This document shows positions 52,101-61,100 of a stretch of 64,000 bases of DNA, piece by piece. The stretch's first letter is position 1. Each line of letters begins with the position of its first letter. The DNA is from Ceriagrion tenellum (Eukaryota; Arthropoda; Insecta; Odonata; Coenagrionidae). A program made the translations under genes and the position numbers. The DNA is taken from assembly GCA_963169105.1 (NCBI GenBank), contig OY720636.1, forward strand, positions 107,384,539 through 107,448,538, in the 5' to 3' direction. A model generated the notes under the pieces. It was not told the origin of the DNA. It did no database searches and saw only the letters and a program-made list of their open reading frames with translations.

Positions 52101-55100
52101 TTGACACCATGTCTACTAACAAAATTAATGTTAAGGTAGTCAAAATTTAATACCCACATGGTAGCCATAAGTCATTAGGAAAGGTTCTGGTTGGAGGATT
52201 GTCACCACCTCTTAAGATAATGCCTATATTTGAGCATGTATACCCTAAAGGAGATGCATGCCACCCACGTGATGTATTGCTAGTGGCTGGTTATTGTCAA
52301 GGTGAAAACAGCAAGATCGACAGCATTAATGCAGTGGAGCTAAGAGAATTAGTGGATCATTCAAGAAATTTATTCCCTTTCTTCCATTTTCAAATTCACA
52401 ATAACAGCAATTGTGGAAGTGAAGCTATCCAAAATGCAGCTATACTGCACTGTGTTCAATTGCCAACAGAAAGGGAAGAAAAGTGGTTTATCGTTTCATA
52501 AGTATGTACCTATGCAGTGTACCACAGATAAGTGAAAAAAATATTTTCATATCTGGTACACTCATACAATGTGGCATGAAAACCCAAGGGAGGCATTTGG
52601 TTTTAGCATAGAAGATAATATTTGAATGGGCTTGAATTGATTCGGTTTGTATGAAAAAGAAAGTTACAATTCTAAAAAAGTAGTACACTTGCACTCTTGC
52701 GACATTAAGATAAGAGATGTAAGTAGAAAAATAATGGTCTTTTAGTTCTTTGAGCTCAAACAGACATTGCAATAAATGAAAGCAGTGAACAAACTCATTT
52801 CACTAAAAGTTATTCTATACATAGATGGCTTTCACTTATGTTTTTTATTAGGAATATAAATCTGTTGCTCTTCTGATGCTTTCATTATAATTACCTATCA
52901 TACTTCTCAAGCATCCTCTCAAACTCCTTGTTGGCAATTTCTTTATCTTCAATAGCCTTCTGTGTTACCATTTGGGACTTCTCAAGTTTCTCCTTTAGAA
53001 TATCAACCTCAGTCAACGTATCATCCCTTTCCATCTGATGTTCATATAGAAAGAAACAAAAATTCAATTAAGGACAAAAATATTAATTTCTACTCTATTA
53101 CGTATGGTAAATCATTAAGTTAAAGCTTAAATGGGAACCTAAAAATGCAAAGCCAGTTATTTCAAGTTCTGATTTAACACATTAAGAAGATTAACTCAAG
53201 ATAAAATCAGGTTTTTTGGCTATCAATAAACATCTTTTATCAAAGAACATGTGCATGATTTCCCAAGTTTATAAATATATTTTGATTGATAATACTAGTT
53301 TGATTGATAGTAGACAATAAACTATTTTGATTGATAGTTCAGCATCTCAAAACATGAATTTACACTCATTTTACTTCACACCTCCCATTCATTTAAATGG
53401 AAACCTATTCACAGTGACATTTTAGATCAACATGATAAGAAGTCATACTGAGCATGGGAAAGGCAGTAACCAAGATTATATTGTTTGATTTTGGAATGAA
53501 TTTTTGACAAAATGAAATGGATTCACATTTGGCTTTGAAAATTATTTATTACCCACAGATTGATGCAAATATGTTAGCGGGATTGCCACAGAAAAAAGTA
53601 CTCTTGCTTCCGAAATGAAACATTGACAGCCGCTCTCAGAAAAAAAATGCTCATAAAGCCTAAGCTTTTTCAGAGAGGAAACAATCAAATAGTACGCTTT
53701 TTTCAATGGAAATCCACCAAGAAATGTTTGCTATTTCCCTGAAATAAAACCAATCAATCAACCAAAGTAAGATAAGTGGTGGTAAAAAGATCATGGGTGA
53801 AATTTTTTTCAGCTTTGTGGTAACAACCATTGAATGACATCAGTCTCCATCAACTGTAAGAAGAGCAAGTTGAATTAACTGCACAATCAGAGATACAAGT
53901 CCAGGAAGAAATGATTTGAGAACTTGAAAATCAATTATCATTTCACTGAATTTACCAGAACTACTTACAGGAAAGCAGATCTTTTGATTCTTAAAATTAA
54001 ATAAAAAACTCATGAAAATATTACAGAAATAAAACTATCTGACACAGAAATTGGAGAATACTCCAATTTTAAACATTCATAAAATACCAACAATGAAAAA
54101 CAAAATTTCTGGTTCAGACTGGTCACCATAGAACATCTCTGCAACACCTCCACCTCCAATGCAAAGTAAATGGCTTGCCTACTTTTGAACTGAATTGAAA
54201 AACCTAAGAGTTTTTCTAAAAATATCTCAAAATTAATAAAGCTTCAAATGTATGAGATAATGAACTCATAATGGACTCATTAGCTTTTGAGCACCATATT
54301 CCCATGTATGTTTAGTGCACAAGAAAGATAAGAAATACAACTGAACTGAGATATAAACATGCACAAACATTTCTAGGAAGAGCTTTGGCTGATCCAAATC
54401 CACAGTATGGGAAGTTCGACTCGATATGGTCGACTTCCTAGTACACACCATTACAAGACTTAAATAAAAATAATTGCAAATAAGCTAGTAAAAAAAACAA
54501 AATCTTCAGTAGAGCTATCACTTTAAGTTTACTAATACTAAAACAATAAATAACAAATATAAACAATAAGCTGTAAATTATATAGGAATGTAGTCCATAA
54601 CACTTGACACAGTGAGCTGGAGCTCAAACTTTATGCCTATGACCATACTATATGCCTGCACAGACAGCACAGGGTTTGAATACACTCTAGATATTTTGGT
54701 CAAGATTTCATGCATGGCTAAAACTAGTGTGTTTCTGGAGTAATTGTCAGTTTTTGTGTCAACTGGCCACTTATAACCCACGCAGCACGCAAACATTCGC
54801 AGAACGTAGCCAGAATGTTAGTTCAGAACCCAGGGTATGTTACAGAAACTATCCCCACACACGTTCTCAAATGGTTGCAATGTCGCCCAGTCGAACATTG
54901 CATAGACATTTGCGCGGTTCGTGGCGTGAACGAAACGTAAACTGCTCTGCATATCCATGTGGTTAGGAGAGAAATTATCACCTGGTGCGGTAACTACATG
55001 GACACATAAATGCATAAATTCAAACAAATAGTTATGCCACTTGATCCAAAAAGAGATACTCTCAAAAAATAACTATATAACGATAGATTACATATACAAC

Positions 55101-58100
55101 GGAACGATGCAAAATCACATGGTGAACAAAATAGATGTCAGACGTAAAAAAGATGTCAGAGATGTGGCCAGCACAAACATTGATACACAAGAAAAGGAAA
55201 AAATTACTGGCTTTAAAACTTCAGCAGCACACAACCACCTTACATGAGCAAGAACTACAAGATATTGCGACGAGTCACTTCCATTTGTTCACGGAAGAGT
55301 TAAAAATATCCTCAATTCCATGCAAATACAGCCATTGCTCATTAAGAAACTCATCAAAGATTACAAAACACATCTTCATCCAGTATCAGAAACTACTCGT
55401 GCCACCCCTCAACAGCATTACCTTTATTGTTGCCATAGATGGAGCTGGTATTCCTATGCTAGGTTCAAAACATAACATTCTCCGAAAGTTACATTGCAAC
55501 GAGCAGCCAGCGAATGATCTCCGAATGTTAATGTGCTGTGTGGGAATGTTTTTTGATGATATGAGTTACATGAGTATAGATTTAAGCATAAAGTGGATAT
55601 AAAAATTGGCTGACTTATTGATTTTGATAATTTCCCACATGTTACCAAATGGTCATTTACAATTTTATGATTTAAAACTATTTGGATGTATGACTGTCAA
55701 ATTCCATACATATAGTCAATTGCATCACTTAAAAAACTAATAACTGGTGGGCAAGTATTTTCACCATTTCAACAGTAATTAAACCATCAATTTCTTTCTG
55801 TAGCACTGCATTCAATAATATCAAAAATTTATTTTCTAATTCCATAGCTACTTTTAAATATGCCGAAGATGAGGATTATTTCATGTCTTTGATAAGAGTA
55901 CTCATAAAAAATGAAAAATGATTTTCAAGCTGAGCAACTTCAGAGGCTTCTGACTGTGCTTCCCTCAATTTGTCTACTTCATAGATCTCTCCTTGTGTAT
56001 TGACACCTAGTTCTGCTCTGCCTTGTGCCAGCTTTGTGATCTACTGTTAGCCTCTGCGCCTTTAATCATTATTCATTTTCTCAGTATTTTCATGCATCCA
56101 ATTTCATTTTATCCTACAACTTTCCCTTCATTTCCCACATCCAAATCCTTTCCCTTCCATTATAATCTGCATTCCCTTTCATTTTTCATTCATCTTCACT
56201 CATTTTTATTCATTTTCATCAATTTTTATCCATGTCTGTTAATTCACAATTCCCTTAGCATCATTTTTATTAATGTTGGTGACTTTCCTTCCTTCACCTC
56301 ATGATGGATAACTTTTATCAGCATTCAAGAGAGGCAGTCATTTCTCAAGGCTGCGCCATCTTTTTATGACCCCATAATGAGGCGAGAATTCATTTTGATG
56401 AAAAATTTAGATGAATCACTTTGATCAATTCATTTTATATTAAATGATATTGTGAAATTGGGGAAAGCTATCATAAAGGCCACGTGGCTTGATTGAGCAT
56501 GATGTGAAAAAAATGCAATGTTTGAATATTAAAAAAAAATACATTCACAAATTGGATATTAATTCAAGATATTTAGACACATATACCCATTATCATTATA
56601 TGTAAGATTATGAAAAAAATATCCCAGCCGATTCCAAGATATGGTATTTGAGAAAAACTGTAATTAACTCTTTAAATTTTAAAATGCATAAAGAATATTA
56701 AGTTCCAGAAAATCACTTTTTGATAGCCTTTAATTAATAAGCTTTTAATCATGGTTACCTTTTAAAAGACTGAGCTTTGAAATGTGATGTACACCATGGC
56801 TCTCAGACAATTAGTAGCAAAAACATTATTCATGGCACACATTTTTGGCAAAAATTTGAAAACCTTCATACATACACAAATCATACAGTATTTTTCGAAA
56901 ATGTCTGTGTATCTCATTTGGGGTCATAGAATACCAATGCACCAAGTTTGAACAGAATTAGAGACCCTAAGGGACCACCATTTGTAGAATTGAGGTGGAA
57001 TGACCGATTCAGTAATATCAAAAAATGAGTTGTACTTAGGAAACTGTTTGGCAATACATATTATTTTTGCAATTTTTGGAGAAATGGTTACATATGCTAA
57101 TTACTCTCACCTTATTATGAGGAAGACATTTCGCATAAATGTACATGGTAATTGGTGTCAATATTACCATTGCATTTCAAATTTCCACTCATAAAAGGTA
57201 TGAAATCCACTTTGTACATATATTTTTGGAGGCTATTTAAGTAAATAGTTTCTGTGTTGCCTACTCCATTATGAGAATATGTGGGTATGATAGTTTGAGG
57301 AGCTTCTTTCTGGGGTACATAAATAATTTGTAATCAAGTTAACAGTATTTAATGTACTTACATGAATGATGAACACATGTATGGAAAATTGTTGCTTCAT
57401 TCTGACTGGGAAATATCTTCATGATAAAATTAAATATTTTATATAAGAACCTTAGCCTTGGTTTGACTCAAGATAAATTTTTTATGAACAGGATGTGCAC
57501 CAAATACACCAGGGAATAGGGTTTCATTGAAGTAATCGAGCATTAAGAGAGGCATTCAATCATAAGCATCATTGAGTGATTCCTTATAGCAATGCTATTC
57601 ATCACTTTTTGGCTTGATACTAACTTGGTAAGGAAATTCTGAGGGGCTGTAAACACATTTTAAAATATAAGGATTAGTTACTTGTTATAAACCTGAAATA
57701 CAAAGAGTACATATAGCAATCTATACTTTAGTAAAGAGATGATGTAGAATTTATATGTAAAGGTTTAAGTTTCAATGTTTTAGTATAAAATGCAGCAGCT
57801 ACATGCTGGGTTGTATACTATATTACTGTGACTCATCCTAGAAGTAGCAATATGTCTCAAAAATTTTTATCTGGTGAACTATAGTTTCATAATCAAATAC
57901 TAGGGTCTAAAGGATGAATAGAACTATGCACTTCTAGATTCATTCAAAGAAATTCATTCACTCAATTAATTGACTTATTAATGTACAACCCACGCTACCA
58001 AAGAAATATTTTTCATTACTCACATCCTTTTAACTAGTCATATATATCTTCAAAATTCCTTCTTATTTCATGTTCTCTCATGCTTTGAACAGGGCATAAT

Positions 58101-61100
58101 AGTAAGTCAATGCAGTTCTATGCTTTCATTTAAAACTAATCATTAGCAGATAAAAGGAATTAGCCTTTTAACCTTTACACAAATGTAGTCATCTACCAAA
58201 TTTTCATATCACTCTTCAATAAAATTTTGTTATACATGTATGCCATGCAAAACACAAACAGCAAGTCTGATGGATATCTTCAAAAGACTCAATTACATGC
58301 ATTATCAACTTCATCAGAAGATTGATTCCATGCTTAACAGAACAAAAGCATACTGACGTTTTCCAAAACCTGAAGAGGGTTCAAGCTATTACCTAATGCT
58401 AAATTCAGTAGTACAATGGAGCTACAGAATGGAGTGAGTGCAGAAACTAAGATGTCCAATATGTAATATGACACTGCTGGGACATATCGCTCACCTCTCA
58501 CTGTTTCTCCACTAACATCTCTATAAATCTTGGACATTTCTTATGAACTGCAATCAGAAAGCTATATATCGAGAGGCTTTCACATGGCAAAAATCGATGT
58601 TGATATTTTCATGGCCTAACTTTTCATGGGAAAGAAGTTTTTCTAATGCATTCCTGCTGTTTGAGTTCTACTTTAAAATGAATGGCAAAAAACATTAACT
58701 CAGTCCCTCCACGCCATTATCTGTACTTCATAAACGTATTCACCTTTGAAAGAGAATAACCTTTGGAGCGGCTTTCTCCACTAAGGAAATTTTTATAATG
58801 TCCTAGCAAAGGTAGGTGGTTAGGTAAATTCAGATACATTATTACTCTTATTGAAACAACTCAGGATCATCAATTAATTTACGAGTAAAATGACAAAATG
58901 AATTACTCTAAATCTAAGCCTTTTCATGTTTTTCTCAATAAACATTTATTACACATAATGTGAAACACTAAACATGAGGTTAAAAACATATTAAAAAATA
59001 AAAATCCATCATGGTAATCACTGCAGCCTGTGAATAATTACAGCATAGTTAATAAACATTAAAAAAAATTCAATTTACACTTGAGAAAACTCAAGTGATA
59101 AAACAGCGAGTTTTAAAAACCTAGCAGTCTAAGAAGCAAGCCTAAGCAAGCAAGAACCTGAACATGAAAATACCGAGTGGCATCACCCTATCTCATGGCC
59201 AGTTTTATTTGAATAATTGCCTCCTGGCAGCTCTTGATACTCTTTTTGATCCATGTCCACTGGATTGTAATATCAAATATCACAACTGTGTAAACGTGAA
59301 GGAAAAATGTGAAGCATTCTTGGATCAAATCATGTTTATAAAAAAAAAGACTAATTCTATTCACCTGAAGTTTCTGCATTTGGGTCTGAGTCTTGTCCAA
59401 ACGTTCTTGCAGTATATTAAGATCAGTCTGCATGTTGTCTCTATCCCGCTGGGCTTTAGAGGCTGCAGTCTGTAAAACTTCCACTCGCTCCTGAAGCTTT
59501 TCTACTTCAACGTGGAAAGAATCATTCTCTTTCTGCAGTCGGCTCATTACAGTCTATAAAGGGCCAGCATAGCGGGAATAATGAAGGCAACTTTTACTTT
59601 GGGAGGACAAAACTGAACAACTTCCAATAAAGAAAAGTCATTTAAATAAAGGGTATGAAATATGATAATATCAACACTTGACAATTACAGAAAACTCAAA
59701 AAAATCTCTTCTAGAACACCAAAGAAGATATCATAATGGACAACTCTACCTGTGATTTGTCATACTTGTCCCTGAGGCGGTCAGCTTCCAGCTGAGCAGC
59801 TTCTCTCTCCTTCTGCAGTCTTGTGGCTTGACCTTGTGCTTTGTCCAGCTGAGATTGAACACTTTCAAAGTCATAACCTTGCTTTTCTTTCTCCATTTGA
59901 AGCTAAATAAAGAAGTACATCCATTGGTTATCATTTCATATTCACGATGATCAAGGATTAGCATGAAAATTGATCACTAATCTAGACAGCTTGAATTTTT
60001 CAAGGCAGTTTTAAACATCAACAACCAAACCGTGTTGTCTCTCATCAACCAGTCATTAAACTGTGCCGAGTTATATCTTTTATGTAAAAGAACTGTAAAA
60101 GGCACTTAGTTAAGCATTCAAGGTGGTCATCTCACAACTTATTCCCTTCAGGTATAGAAAATCCTTAAGGAAATTTAAAAAATCAATGCACCTTGGGTAT
60201 ACTATGTCTAAAAGGGTTGATTATTATGGATTTATTTGGTCAATGAATATATTCATTAAAGTCTTAAAAGAAAATGTTACACTTTTGAGAGACATTTTGA
60301 CAAGACTCACCCTCCTAACTTCAGCCTGTGCTTTGTCGAGTCGCTCCTGCAGTTGATCGGCATCAGACTGTGCTTTGTCAAGAGAGGCCTGAAGTTTCTC
60401 TTGAGCAAGTTGGGCTTTCCCTAATGTAGCCTGAGATCTCTCCAGTTCCTCTTTCAACTTGATCAGCTCCCCACAGGCACGCTCTTTGTCGGCAGTGGCA
60501 CGTGCCAAAGCACCAGCAGCTCTCTCCAATTCCTCCTGGCCACTCTCACGCTCTGATTGTGCATTCTCTAGTCGAGCCTGAAGTTAGGCAAGGTGAAATA
60601 CTTTCTTAGACTCAATGGTAAATGAAGAGCCCACGACAGGTCTCTTGCGTCATTAAATCACTAAATTGATAACCCACCGATCAGCATATTACAGCCAAGT
60701 AAAAAACAAGAGATCAAGGTCAGTTTCATTTCTACTACTCAGCTTCTTTCTTTTCTGCCCACAATTCTCCTCCACTTCAGATCAATCCCTTGTTTACCTT
60801 GGCAGATGTAAAGCAGTTCATAGAATATTATTCACTGGCAAAATGCATTACCATTTACATGGCACCCTAAAGGATGCTAGCTTACTCATACAACTAAAGC
60901 CCACGTAAAAAAATTGTAGAATTACTGCAGAATGAATTAAGGAGGTATGCCATACATTCTCATACTGAAGAATCAAGATGAATTTGATGTTTTGTGGGTA
61001 ATTTATTTGACATCAAAAGAATTTTAAAAATCTTATACCGTACTTCAATAATTATACTTGAAGAATAAAATATCATTAATATTACTTCAGATTGTCTCAG

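Noticed and set aside
52199..52501. 100-residue plus-strand frame within brp intron F-G
   Set aside because: No splice context, no recognisable domain, and codon use like the surrounding AT-rich intron.
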